Position numbers and translations under genes: made by a program
DNA from: Sipunculus nudus
Taxonomy: Eukaryota; Annelida; Sipuncula; Golfingiida; Sipunculidae
Assembly: GCA_026874595.1 (NCBI GenBank)
Contig: CM049313.1
Coordinates: forward strand, 80,034,659 to 80,098,658
Reading direction: 5' to 3'
Length of the DNA: 64,000 bases
Shown: positions 52,163 through 64,000 of the stretch, piece by piece
How the letters are laid out: every line of letters starts with the position of its first letter
How positions within the stretch are numbered: the first letter of the stretch is position 1
The notes under the pieces: generated by a model
What the model was told of the DNA's origin: nothing
What the model saw: only the letters and a program-made list of their open reading frames with translations
The model's database searches: none

Positions 52163-55100
52163 AATAAAGTTGTGACTGTGCCTCCAACATGTATGATAAT
52201 AGATGGGGCCCGGAGAGGCCGTCACGGACCGCTGCACACGCCGGCCGCCCACCGTAAGGCCCCTGCCGCCACTTGCGGCGACGGCGAGTGTCTTCGTGGT
52301 ATGGCGAAAAACGGCGCGAGATTTGACGAGACTAACAATGTGACCCCTGAATGTGACTGCGAGTGTCAGCCGCTATCCAGCGCTGCAAACCATGTGTCTG
52401 TAGCGTGAAAAATGACAGAATTATAGGCATTTCTTTGAATGGTCACGTGTTCTCGTTTCACGAGAAACGGTGCGAGATATGACGAGACTTGCGATTGAAC
52501 GGCTTAGAACTAGAGGGATGCTGTCTAACGCCGAAAACCAGACCTTTCTATGGCAAATATCAACAGAGATAGAAGCAGGTAAACTTCGTATTTTCAAGTT
52601 GTCACGTTTTACCCCAAAATTTGGTAACCATGGTAACGGCAGTACAAAGCTACATGTGCGGAGCAATAAGCCAATGTTCCTAGTTTCAGATACCACAAAA
52701 AAAAATGGTGTCACGTTTAATATTTTTTGAGATATTGCAGAAAAATGATATGTTACAGTGTTTCATGTACCACGCCCCCTGGTGGCTATTTCCCAAAAAT
52801 GAAAAATTGATTTCGAGATATTTATAAATGACAGAAAATATATCAATTTCAAAGCCACTGTTAAAAAAATGCGGCCTGTAGGTCATATTTAATGAAATCT
52901 CGGAAACTCTCGTTTGGCAAGAAATGGTGCGAGATTTGGCGAGACTTTTAGTTTTATCATGTCAAGCTGCCTATAAGGTACATAATGACCAAAACCAGAC
53001 GTCTGTAGCTTAAAAATTGACAAAGTTACAAAAAATGGTCGTGTTATTTCCAATTTCCATGATTTTTGCCCAAAAAAATGTAACCATGGTAACGGCAAAT
53101 TTAAGTAAGCTACATGTCAGAAGAAAGGCCAGGTGATGACGAAAAAAATTAGCTATTGCAGAAGTGGATACGCCTATTTATGGCAAAGTTATAGTGCAAA
53201 AACCGTTAACCATACTTGTCGTGACCTTGAACCTTGACCTTGGAGCAATGTTGACCAAAAACAATAGGGCACCTAGAAATCGGTTTATCAATCAAGCCTG
53301 TAAGTTTCAAGTTGATTGATGCAAAAATGTGACCTGGAGAGTCGTGACAAACAAACAAACAAACAAACAAACAAACAAACAAACAGACAAACAGACAAAC
53401 AGACATACGCGGGTGACGAACATGCTTGCCGAAATCGAAGATTTCCGGCAAGCAATAAAGTTGTGACTGTGCCTCCAACATGTATGATAATAGATGGGGC
53501 CCGGAGAGGCCGTCACGGACCGCTGCACACGCCGGCCGCCCACCGTAAGGCCCCTGCCGCCACTTGCGGCGACGGCGAGTGTCTTCGTGGTATGGCGAAA
53601 AACGGCGCGAGATTTGACGAGACTAACAATGTGACCCCTGAATGTGACTGCGAGTGTCAGCCGCTATCCAGCGCTGCAAACCATGTGTCTGTAGCGTGAA
53701 AAATGACAGAATTATAGGCATTTCTTTGAATGGTCACGTGTTCTCGTTTCACGAGAAACGGTGCGAGATATGACGAGACTTGCGATTGAACGGCTTAGAA
53801 CTAGAGGGATGCTGTCTAACGCCGAAAACCAGACCTTTCTATGGCAAATATCAACAGAGATAGAAGCAGGTAAACTTCGTATTTTCAAGTTGTCACGTTT
53901 TACCCCAAAATTTGGTAACCATGGTAACGGCAGTACAAAGCTACATGTGCGGAGCAATAAGCCAATGTTCCTAGTTTCAGATACCACAAAAAAAAATGGT
54001 GTCACGTTTAATATTTTTTGAGATATTGCAGAAAAATGATATGTTACAGTGTTTCATGTACCACGCCCCCTGGTGGCTATTTCCCAAAAATGAAAAATTG
54101 ATTTCGAGATATTTATAAATGACAGAAAATATATCAATTTCAAAGCCACTGTTAAAAAAATGCGGCCTGTAGGTCATATTTAATGAAATCTCGGAAACTC
54201 TCGTTTGGCAAGAAATGGTGCGAGATTTGGCGAGACTTTTAGTTTTATCATGTCAAGCTGCCTATAAGGTACATAATGACCAAAACCAGACGTCTGTAGC
54301 TTAAAAATTGACAAAGTTACAAAAAATGGTCGTGTTATTTCCAATTTCCATGATTTTTGCCCAAAAAAATGTAACCATGGTAACGGCAAATTTAAGTAAG
54401 CTACATGTCAGAAGAAAGGCCAGGTGATGACGAAAAAAATTAGCTATTGCAGAAGTGGATACGCCTATTTATGGCGAAGTTATAGTGCAAAAACCGTTAA
54501 CCATACTTGTCGTGACCTTGAACCTTGACCTTGGAGCAATGTTGACCAAAAACAATAGGGCACCTAGAAATCGGTTTATCAATCAAGCCTGTAAGTTTCA
54601 AGTTGATTGATGCAAAAATGTGACCTGGAGAGTCGTGACAAACAAACAAACAAACAAACAAACAAACAAACAAACAGACAAACAGACAAACAGACATACG
54701 CGGGTGACGAACATGCTTGCCGAAATCGAAGATTTCCGGCAAGCAATAAAGTTGTGACTGTGCCTCCAACATGTATGATAATAGATGGGGCCCGGAGAGG
54801 CCGTCACGGACCGCTGCACACGCCGGCCGCCCACCGTAAGGCCCCTGCCGCCACTTGCGGCGACGGCGAGTGTCTTCGTGGTATGGCGAAAAACGGCGCG
54901 AGATTTGACGAGACTAACAATGTGACCCCTGAATGTGACTGCGAGTGTCAGCCGCTATCCAGCGCTGCAAACCATGTGTCTGTAGCGTGAAAAATGACAG
55001 AATTATAGGCATTTCTTTGAATGGTCACGTGTTCTCGTTTCACGAGAAACGGTGCGAGATATGACGAGACTTGCGATTGAACGGCTTAGAACTAGAGGGA

Positions 55101-58044
55101 TGCTGTCTAACGCCGAAAACCAGACCTTTCTATGGCAAATATCAACAGAGATAGAAGCAGGTAAACTTCGTATTTTCAAGTTGTCACGTTTTACCCCAAA
55201 ATTTGGTAACCATGGTAACGGCAGTACAAAGCTACATGTGCGGAGCAATAAGCCAATGTTCCTAGTTTCAGATACCACAAAAAAAATGGTGTCACGTTTA
55301 ATATTTTTTGAGATATTGCAGAAAAATGATATGTTACAGTGTTTCATGTACCACGCCCCCTGGTGGCTATTTCCCAAAAATGAAAAATTGATTTCGAGAT
55401 ATTTATAAATGACAGAAAATATATCAATTTCAAAGCCACTGTTAAAAAAATGCGGCCTGTAGGTCATATTTAATGAAATCTCGGAAACTCTCGTTTGGCA
55501 AGAAATGGTGCGAGATTTGGCGAGACTTTTAGTTTTATCATGTCAAGCTGCCTATAAGGTACATAATGACCAAAACCAGACGTCTGTAGCTTAAAAATTG
55601 ACAAAGTTACAAAAAATGGTCGTGTTATTTCCAATTTCCATGATTTTTGCCCAAAAAATGTAACCATGGTAACGGCAAATTTAAGTAAGCTACATGTCAA
55701 AAGTAAGGGCAGGTGATGACGAAAAAAATTAGCTATTGCAGAAGTGGATAAGCCTATTTATGGCGAAGTTATAGTGCAAAAACCGTTAACCATACTTGTC
55801 GTGACCTTGAACCTTGACCTTGGAGCAATGTTGACCAAAAACAATAGGGCACCTAGAAATCGGTTTATCAATCAAGCCTGTAAGTTTCAAGTTGATTGAT
55901 GCAAAAATGTGACCTGGAGAGTCGTGACAAACAAACAAACAAACAAACAAACAAGATGACCAGAGGTCACGCGCTTGCCGGAAATGGAATCATGAAAACG
56001 TGAAATCATGTTTTTTTCTCGCTTGAAGAGATATAGTACGAGATTTGGCAAGACGAGCAGTTTTATTATGTCAAGACGGCCAAACGTTACGAAATGGCGA
56101 AAACTAGATCCGTCTAGCTGTAAAAGTCGCCGAGTTATAAGCATTTCCGTGTACTCTCGTGTTTTCTCGTTTGACGAGATATGGTGCAGGATTTGGCCAG
56201 TCTTGTAGATTTGTCATATCAAACTCTCTAAATGTTATGAAATGGCGAAAACTACATCTGTCTAGCTGTAAAAGTCGCCGAGTTATTAGCATTTCTGTAA
56301 AATCTCCTTTTTATCGTTTGACGAGATATGGTGCGAGATTTGGCCAGTCTTGCAGGTTTGTCATGTCAAGCCGTCCAAATGTTAATGAATGCCAAAAACT
56401 AGACCTGTCTAGCCGTGAAAGTCGCCGACTTATATTCATTTCTGTGAAATCTCGTTTTTCCACATTTGACCAGATATAGTGCGGGATTTCGCCAAGTATC
56501 GCAGTTTTACTATGTCAAGTTGGCCAAATGTTACCAAATGCCAAAAACTAGACCTGAGTAGCTGTAAAAGTCGCCTAGTTATAAGCATTTCCATGATATC
56601 TCGTTTTTTTCTCGCTTGAAGAGATATGGTGCGAGATTTGGCCTGATTTCTTTTCTGGCGTGTCAAGCTGGTCATATGTTATGAAATGCCGAAAACTAGA
56701 CTTGTATAGCTGTAAAAGTCGCCGAGTTATAAGCATTTCCGTGAAATCTCGTTTTTTCTCGTTTGACGATAAACCGAGCGAAATTTGACGAGACTTGCAA
56801 TTGAATGACTTAGAACCAAGGGGAAGCAGCCTTATGCAAAAAACTAGACCCTTGAAACATAAATATTAACCGAGATAGAAGCCAAAAACTGCATATTTTC
56901 AGATCGTCAAGTTTAACCCACAGATTTGGTAACCATGGTAACGGCAGCACAAAGCTACATGTGCGGAGGAATAAGCCAAAGTTCCTAGTTTAAGATACAA
57001 CGATAAAAATTGTGCCATGTTTAAAATTATTTTAGATATTGCAGAAAAATGATATGTTACAGTGTTTCAGCTACCACGCCCCCTGGTGGCTATTTCCAAA
57101 AAATGAAAAACTGATTTCGAGATATTTATAAATAACACAAAATATATCACTTTCAAAGCCATTGTTAAAAAAATGCAACCTGTAGGTCATATTTAATGAA
57201 ATCTCGAAGACTCTCGTTTGACGAGAAACGGTGCGAGATTTTGCAAGATTTTTGAGTGGATCACCGAGAACTCACCAAGGGCTACAAGATGCAAAAAAAT
57301 TGACCTCTCCAGCATAAAAACTGACAGAGTTAGAAGCTGAAAACTGCATATTTTCAAAATTCAAAAGTTTTACCCCAAAAATAGAGAAATCTGGCAATAG
57401 CGCACTTTGGCACCTATTCGCAAAAATAAGCCCATGGACCCCAGTTGAAGGTGCTGTGATGGAAATAGCCCAATGTTTAATAGTTCTGGAGGTATAGCAC
57501 CAAAACAAATTTTCATGTTTTTTCATCTGCAACGCCCCCTGGCGGCCATTTCCAAAATCTGAAAAAACAATTTCGAGATATTCTTGTGTTACATAAAATA
57601 TCTCAGAATCAGTACGATTGCTGCAAATTTGAAAAATATCACGAAATCCCATGATTTTTGCCCAAAAAATGTAACCATGGTAACGGCAAATTTAAGTAAG
57701 CTACATGTCAGAAGAAAGGCCAGGTGATGACGAAAAAAATTAGCTATTGCAGAAGTGGATACGCCTATTTATGGCAAAGTTATAGTGCAAAAACCGTTAA
57801 CCATACTTGTCGTGACCTTGAACCTTGACCTTGGAGCAATGTTGACCAAAAACAATAGGGCACCTAGAAATCGGTTTATCAATCAAGCCTGTAAGTTTCA
57901 AGTTGATTGATGCAAAAATGTGACCTGGAGAGTCGTGACAAACAAACAAACAAACAAACAAACAAACAAACAAACAGACAAACAGACAAACAGACATACG
58001 CGGGTGACGAACATGCTTGCCGAAATCGAAGATTTCCGGCAAGC
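52163..58044 (-). repeat. right array tetramer (L S M M)
   Basis: L 58044-55952, S 55951-54745, M 54744-53454, M 53453-52163. This gives the only 5882 bp step between L units (4591 + 1291). The first M has the S-type GGCGAAG base near 54476 and the second does not. Confidence 0.95.
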
Positions 58045-59335
58045 AATAAAGTTGTGACTGTGCCTCCAACATGTATGATAATAGATGGGGCCCGGAGAGG
58101 CCGTCACGGACCGCTGCACACGCCGGCCGCCCACCGTAAGGCCCCTGCCGCCACTTGCGGCGACGGCGAGTGTCTTCGTGGTATGGCGAAAAACGGCGCG
58201 AGATTTGACGAGACTAACAATGTGACCCCTGAATGTGACTGCGAGTGTCAGCCGCTATCCAGCGCTGCAAACCATGTGTCTGTAGCGTGAAAAATGACAG
58301 AATTATAGGCATTTCTTTGAATGGTCACGTGTTCTCGTTTCACGAGAAACGGTGCGAGATATGACGAGACTTGCGATTGAACGGCTTAGAACTAGAGGGA
58401 TGCTGTCTAACGCCGAAAACCAGACCTTTCTATGGCAAATATCAACAGAGATAGAAGCAGGTAAACTTCGTATTTTCAAGTTGTCACGTTTTACCCCAAA
58501 ATTTGGTAACCATGGTAACGGCAGTACAAAGCTACATGTGCGGAGCAATAAGCCAATGTTCCTAGTTTCAGATACCACAAAAAAAAATGGTGTCACGTTT
58601 AATATTTTTTGAGATATTGCAGAAAAATGATATGTTACAGTGTTTCATGTACCACGCCCCCTGGTGGCTATTTCCCAAAAATGAAAAATTGATTTCGAGA
58701 TATTTATAAATGACAGAAAATATATCAATTTCAAAGCCACTGTTAAAAAAATGCGGCCTGTAGGTCATATTTAATGAAATCTCGGAAACTCTCGTTTGGC
58801 AAGAAATGGTGCGAGATTTGGCGAGACTTTTAGTTTTATCATGTCAAGCTGCCTATAAGGTACATAATGACCAAAACCAGACGTCTGTAGCTTAAAAATT
58901 GACAAAGTTACAAAAAATGGTCGTGTTATTTCCAATTTCCATGATTTTTGCCCAAAAAAATGTAACCATGGTAACGGCAAATTTAAGTAAGCTACATGTC
59001 AGAAGAAAGGCCAGGTGATGACGAAAAAAATTAGCTATTGCAGAAGTGGATACGCCTATTTATGGCAAAGTTATAGTGCAAAAACCGTTAACCATACTTG
59101 TCGTGACCTTGAACCTTGACCTTGGAGCAATGTTGACCAAAAACAATAGGGCACCTAGAAATCGGTTTATCAATCAAGCCTGTAAGTTTCAAGTTGATTG
59201 ATGCAAAAATGTGACCTGGAGAGTCGTGACAAACAAACAAACAAACAAACAAACAAACAAACAAACAGACAAACAGACAAACAGACATACGCGGGTGACG
59301 AACATGCTTGCCGAAATCGAAGATTTCCGGCAAGC
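58045..59335 (-). mobile_element. right array M unit
   Basis: A complete M unit following another M without an L or S between them. It has hairpin, leader, one CTCF-like motif and the GC-rich segment. Confidence 0.93.
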
Positions 59336-60552
59336 AATAAAGTTGTGACTGTGCCTCCAACATGTATGATAATAGATGGGGCCCGGAGAGGCCGTCACGG
59401 ACCGCTGCACACGCCGGCCGCCCACCGTAAGGCCCCTGCCGCCACTTGCGGCGACGGCGAGTGTCTTCGTGGTATGGCGAAAAACGGCGCGAGATTTGAC
59501 GAGACTAACAATGTGACCCCTGAATGTGACTGCGAGTGTCAGCCGCTATCCAGCGCTGCAAACCATGTGTCTGTAGCGTGAAAAATGACAGAATTATAGG
59601 CATTTCTTTGAATGGTCACGTGTTCTCGTTTCACGAGAAACGGTGCGAGATATGACGAGACTTGCGATTGAACGGCTTAGAACTAGAGGGATGCTGTCTA
59701 ACGCCGAAAACCAGACCTTTCTATGGCAAATATCAACAGAGATAGAAGCAGGTAAACTTCGTATTTTCAAGTTGTCACGTTTTACCCCAAAATTTGGTAA
59801 CCATGGTAACGGCAGTACAAAGCTACATGTGCGGAGCAATAAGCCAATGTTCCTAGTTTCAGATACCACAAAAAAAAATGGTGTCACGTTTAATATTTTT
59901 TGAGATATTGCAGAAAAATGATATGTTACAGTGTTTCATGTACCACGCCCCCTGGTGGCTATTTCCCAAAAATGAAAAATTGATTTCGAGATATTTATAA
60001 ATGACAGAAAATATATCAATTTCAAAGCCACTGTTAAAAAAATGCGGCCTGTAGGTCATATTTAATGAAATCTCGGAAACTCTCGTTTGGCAAGAAATGG
60101 TGCGAGATTTGGCGAGACTTTTAGTTTTATCATGTCAAGCTGCCTATAAGGTACATAATGACCAAAACCAGACGTCTGTAGCTTAAAAATTGACAAAGTT
60201 ACAAAAAATGGTCGTGTTATTTCCAATTTCCATGATTTTTGCCCAAAAAAATGTAACCATGGTAACGGCAAATTTAAGTAAGCTACATGTCAGAAGAAAG
60301 GCCAGGTGATGACGAAAAAAATTAGCTATTGCAGAAGTGGATACGCCTATTTATGGCGAAGTTATAGTGCAAAAACCGTTAACCATACTTGTCGTGACCT
60401 TGAACCTTGACCTTGGAGCAATGTTGACCAAAAACAATAGGGCACCTAGAAATCGGTTTATCAATCAAGCCTGTAAGTTTCAAGTTGATTGATGCAAAAA
60501 TGTGACCTGGAGAGTCGTGACAAACAAACAAACAAACAAACAAACAAACAAA
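59336..60552 (-). mobile_element. right array terminal M unit, hairpin missing
   Basis: The outermost unit. Its 5' hairpin is missing; the TTTG run joins directly to an intact CTAG terminus at 60553-60556. It carries the S-type GGCGAAG base near 60357. Confidence 0.9.
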
Positions 60553-60780
60553 CTAGACGACCAGAGGTCGAACGCTTGCCGGAAGTGACCGGAAATAGGA
60601 CAGCAAAATAGATGGACAGTTACTAGGCAGACAGACAGGGAACATTTGGATCTGATCAAATATAAAACCCCTATCATGGGGGAAATAGAAGCACATATGA
60701 ATAAGGTTTTGCTGATTTTCAAAAGTCAAAGAGGAGTAGACAGAGAGACAGACAGACGGACAGACAGATAGAGACAATAA
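60553..60780 (-). mobile_element. 3' end of a further Helentron-like element
   Basis: On the - strand: TGTC-rich microsatellite (about 60770-60730), a unique stretch with ATTTGATCAGATCC and CCTATTTCCGG, another short TGTC block, then TTCCGGCAAGCG (60573-60584), stem-loop CGACC-TCT-GGTCG (60558-60570) and CTAG (60553-60556). The core monomers seen in the other elements are absent, so this is a short or truncated relative. Its 5' limit is not clear. Confidence 0.5.
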
Positions 60781-61400
60781 TAGTGTTATTATTAGTAGCC
60801 ATCCTATACAGGACAATCCATTTTTGGACAGAAATAAAAATAATGGAAGTCCAACTGAATCCTTGGCAGTTCTTCTATTCTTGAGTGCTGGAAATAAGAA
60901 AAAGCACTGAAAATGAAACTTGAAGAGTTGAACGTCCAGAATGCCGAAATGCAAGCGAAGCCGCGTTCGTGTGAGACAGAGACCCGACCTCTGGGTCTGG
61001 GAGACTTGACCTTTCATTCCTGGACAAGCTAGGTGCCTATCAAGACCATCCTTTAAGGTCTCGGCTTAAATTAGGGCTGTCCTTGAAGAAAAAAGGCAGC
61101 CGGTCAGCCTGCGTCCGGGAATTATAAAATTCCAAGAAGTCCTGCCCATCACGGATTAACTGTAATGTCCCCTTGGTGTAAGTTATCTGCCATGTGAAAT
61201 TTAATATATGTTAAAAATTGGAATCGTTGGTAAAAAAAAGGAAAGCAGGGTTTTTTAAGGAGTCTGAAGTGGTAAGTAATGAGATAAAAAAATGTGAGGC
61301 CCTAGTTCCGTGGTGGGTTAGGACTTTATATATAAAACTATTTACTGGCATGAGAAAGGGGTGCTGTCAAATTTTTTGGCGCCTGCCGCACGTTTGTGAA
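60781..61400. other. low-copy DNA, nothing recognised
   Basis: AT-rich, without obvious tandem repeats. The longest frame (60553-61017, - strand, 154 codons) includes the microsatellite and shows no domain I know. A small + frame at 61218-61403 is unconvincing. No RNA gene seen. Confidence 0.5.
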
Positions 61401-61404
61401 TAAA

Positions 61405-61640
61405 ACGGTACACTTGACACGGGCGCGATGGAAATTTAAGAGGAAAGGTAGTAATCCCAAGCCGTAGTTGAGTTGTTTTGACCCCAGAGTTTGCAGTCCT
61501 AGCTGAAATAGGCATGGGACGGGATCTTTTTTAAACCCGGAACGCCAGAAGAGGCTGGAGATTGAATGAAGGATTGGGCCATTTTTTTATCCGAAAAACC
61601 TGGGAATTGGCAATTAAAAAAAATGACAGGGACCTTCTTA
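61405..61640 (+). repeat. diverged direct repeat, copy 1
   Basis: It shares patchy similarity and order of blocks with 62250-62470: AAATTTAAGA, TGGGACGGGxTCTTTxTTA, GAACGC, a GAATGAxGG/GAATGATTG block and GGGxCATTTTT. The homology is old or partial. No function seen. Confidence 0.3.
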
Positions 61641-61806
61641 GCCCGTTCCAGCTCAGGGAACGGTCATTAGAATATTGTCGGGAATCCATATTATCCTACC
61701 TGTGGGCTGGGACGGTCCAGAAAACCGCAATTATACGGGTATCCATAAAATTGTATGTCAATTTTTGTCATTAATAAATACATATACATCTATAACGCGG
61801 ACAGCT

Positions 61807-61827
61807 GGAGAATTCGCGGAGAATTCA
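61807..61827. repeat. inverted repeat arm, left
   Basis: 21 bp, itself a near-direct repeat of GGAGAATTC. Its complement matches 62167-62187 at 19 of 21 positions, enclosing about 340 bp. It could be the ends of a small MITE-like element, but I see no clear target-site duplication. Confidence 0.4.
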
Positions 61828-62166
61828 TCATGATGATATTATTAAATGTGAGCAAAGGTACAATTTATGTTTTGTATCATATTTCCTTAAGAACCTGTAA
61901 ATTTGATATCCTGCATGGTTTTTTTACGGTTTGCACAGTAAACTGTTGAAAAAATATATAGTGTTTAGCGTTTTCGTCTGATGTAAGATCGGTAGTCAAT
62001 GTTAGCTGGTGATCCAGATTGGTGTTAGTGGCAGTCCCACATTGTTTGCGCTGGTTATTATTTCGGTAATTTAACAGTGAATAAATGTCTTTTGAGTAAT
62101 ATAGTGGTAGATTTTAAATGATTTTAACGTGTAATTAAAAGTATCATTGCATATAAAATCTCTCCG

Positions 62167-62187
62167 TGAATTCTCCGGGAATTCCCC
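62167..62187. repeat. inverted repeat arm, right
   Basis: Partner of 61807-61827, differing at two positions. Confidence 0.4.
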
Positions 62188-62249
62188 GCATTTACATATA
62201 AACGCATTTACCAGCCGTATGAAAGTTTTTGTCCGCTTTCATAATGTTT

Positions 62250-62470
62250 GCCGTGCCCCGGACACAAATTTAAGACGAGATGGACTAAACCCCGCCCCGG
62301 TAGGATTGTTCGGACTCTGAAGAAACGAACCCTCGCAGGAAATGCGGTGGGACGGGCTCTTTCTTATTCGATGAACGCTCGAAAAGAGTGGTGAATGATT
62401 GAAAAAATAGGGTCATTTTCACTGTCATCTTGAATAACGGAATAAATATTTTTTTTAAAATTCATAGAGA
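62250..62470 (+). repeat. diverged direct repeat, copy 2
   Basis: Second member of the patchy pair, about 840 bp downstream. Confidence 0.3.
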
Positions 62471-62802
62471 CTTGGTCATCCAATAACAGCAGAAAAAAAT
62501 GTTCTTTCAAATGTTGTGTGGTGTCCATTGTACCCTCGCCCACCGCCGGGATCCAAAGAGAAGCCTGGATTTTACTGCAAAAAAACACAACCACCCCCCC
62601 CCCCCCAAAAAAACAAAAACAAAAAAACTTTTATTCATTTTAATTTTTTTTTTTATTACTGGATGTAATTGAATATCATGGTTTATTTATAAAAAAATAA
62701 GATGCAATTCATTGGATGAAAAGAGATTTTATTAAATATATTGATACATGTTTATAACAGTTTGATATTTGATTTTTTTTAATTTATAGACAGACAATTT
62801 GT
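62471..62802. other. AT-rich spacer with C13 and poly(A/T)
   Basis: A C run (62594-62606, 13 bases) is flanked by A-rich and then T-rich tracts. The rest is low-complexity AT-rich sequence. No gene seen. Confidence 0.6.
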
Positions 62803-64000
62803 TACCTCAAATCTGTACTCATGGTCCAACATGCATGTATTTGGTGTTCTTAGACCCATTTTAGGGTGTATATCCATGATAACAAGATAATATTACCTTG
62901 TTCCCACCAGCAAACATTTCAAGCCCCCAGAAAGCTGATTTCAGCTGAGGACTTATGGCTTATTATACACAGGCAAATAGTGTTTTGGACCACCTCATCT
63001 CCACCAGACTCATCACACACACCTGGTTTGGCTATCATTGCAATCCATTCACACCCACTGGCTGGAATCTCAAAGCATTTGGTTCAAATCCCTCAGAAAA
63101 AAAATTAGGGCCAGTTTGAATTTCCAAATCTGGACACAGTGGACATAGTGATATACAGAGAAAATCCATTTTTTCCCCTCAAATCTGTACTGATGGTCCC
63201 ACAAACCTGGTTTTGGTGTCATTAGGTCCAGTTTAGGGTGTATATACAGGGAAACAAGATAATATTACCCTGTTCCCACAAACAAAAATTTCATGCCCCC
63301 AGAAACCTGATTTCAGGCCAGTTTATGCTTATACACAGTCAAATAGGTTCTGGCCCCCTTCATCTCCACAAAACTCAACACACACTCCTGGTTTGGGTAT
63401 CATTGCAATCCATTTACACCCACTGGCTGGCATCACCAAGCATTTGGCTCAACTCCATCAGAAAAAAAATTAGGGCCAGTTTGAATTTCCAAATCTGGAC
63501 ACAGTAAACATAGTGATATACAGAGAAAATCCATTTTTCCCCCTCAAATCTGTACTGATGGTCCCACAAACCTGGTTTTGGTGTCATTAGGCCCAGTTTA
63601 GGGTGTATATACAGGGAAACAAGATAATATTACCCTGTTCCCACAAACAAAAATTCCATGCCCCCAGAAACCTGATTTCAGGCCAGTTTATGCTTATACA
63701 CAGTCAAATAGGTTCTGGCCCCCTTCATATCCACAAAACTCAACACACACTCCTGGTTTGGGTATCATTGCAATCCATTTACACCCACTGGCTGGCATCA
63801 CCAAGCATTTGGCTCAACTCCCTCAGAAAAAAAATTAGGACCAGTTTGAATTCCCAAAAATGGACACAGTGAACATAGTGATATACAGGGAAAATCCATT
63901 TTTTTACCTCAAATCTGTAATGATGGTCCCTAAAACATGGTTTAGGTGTCATTAGGCCCAATTCAAGGTGTATATACAGGGAAACAAGATAATATTACCC
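62803..64000 (+). repeat. satellite of about 365 bp
   Basis: The landmark AACAAGATAATATTACC lies at 62881, 63253, 63618 and 63983, giving spacings of 372, 365 and 365 bp. The first copy is the most divergent and the next two are very similar. The array continues past the window. Short open frames (80-89 codons at 62866, 63238 and 63603) recur with the unit but differ by frame changes and show no known domain, so I treat them as by-products. Confidence 0.93.

Noticed and set aside
60553-62594. Small frames right of the array as genes
   Set aside because: All are short, without domains, clear splice structure or codon pattern. Exons of an intron-rich gene cannot be excluded, but nothing supports them.
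63080-63090. GGTTCAAATCC as a Pol III B box (tRNA or SINE)
   Set aside because: It fits the B box, but no A box lies at a proper distance and the other units of this satellite have changed the motif (GGCTCAACTCC).

Overview
This window is eukaryotic repeat DNA in which I can support no protein-coding gene. Open reading frames are short, and nearly all are by-products of the repeats (for example Leu/Phe/Val/Cys runs translated from TTTG/TGTC microsatellite, or Gln/Thr/Asn/Lys runs on its other strand). AT-rich sequence, minisatellites and 2 kb mobile elements with core tandem repeats plus a TGTC/TTTG microsatellite fit a marine or freshwater invertebrate. I think a bivalve mollusc is most likely, because of the likeness to bivalve 'pearl'/Helentron-type elements; this is inference.

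Layout. (1) 1-12577: a minisatellite with a 41 bp monomer, about 306 copies, containing a 1189 bp (29-mer) duplication and a nearly identical 4180 bp tandem duplication. (2) 12578-12820: a spacer with G19 and C13 runs. (3) 12821-14616: a non-autonomous Helentron-like rolling-circle element (terminal inverted repeats, 3' stem-loop, CTAG end, core tandem repeats of about 327 bp). (4) 14617-31359: a + strand higher-order array made of three related units: L (2093 bp), S (1207 bp) and M (1291 bp, an L/S mosaic), in the order L S M L S M L S L S M(cut). (5) 31360-31859: exactly 500 N, a scaffold join. (6) 31860-60552: the same family in reverse orientation. Read on the - strand from 60552 down it is M M L S M M L S M L S M L S L S M, then a second Helentron-like element (33004-35013), then a partial M at the gap. 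(7) 60553-62802: the 3' end of a further element, then low-copy AT-rich DNA. (8) 62803-64000: a satellite of about 365 bp that runs off the window.

How it fits together. The array units look like decayed Helentron-like copies fused end to end, together with a captured GC-rich segment of about 220 bp, and then amplified as dimers, trimers and one tetramer with almost no divergence. The two arrays face each other across the gap, and an 11-unit block has the same order on both sides. Each unit carries one or two close matches to the vertebrate CTCF core motif, all + on the left and all - on the right, plus RFX X-box-like and nuclear-receptor half-site motifs. Whether the palindrome is real or a scaffolding product cannot be decided from this sequence.
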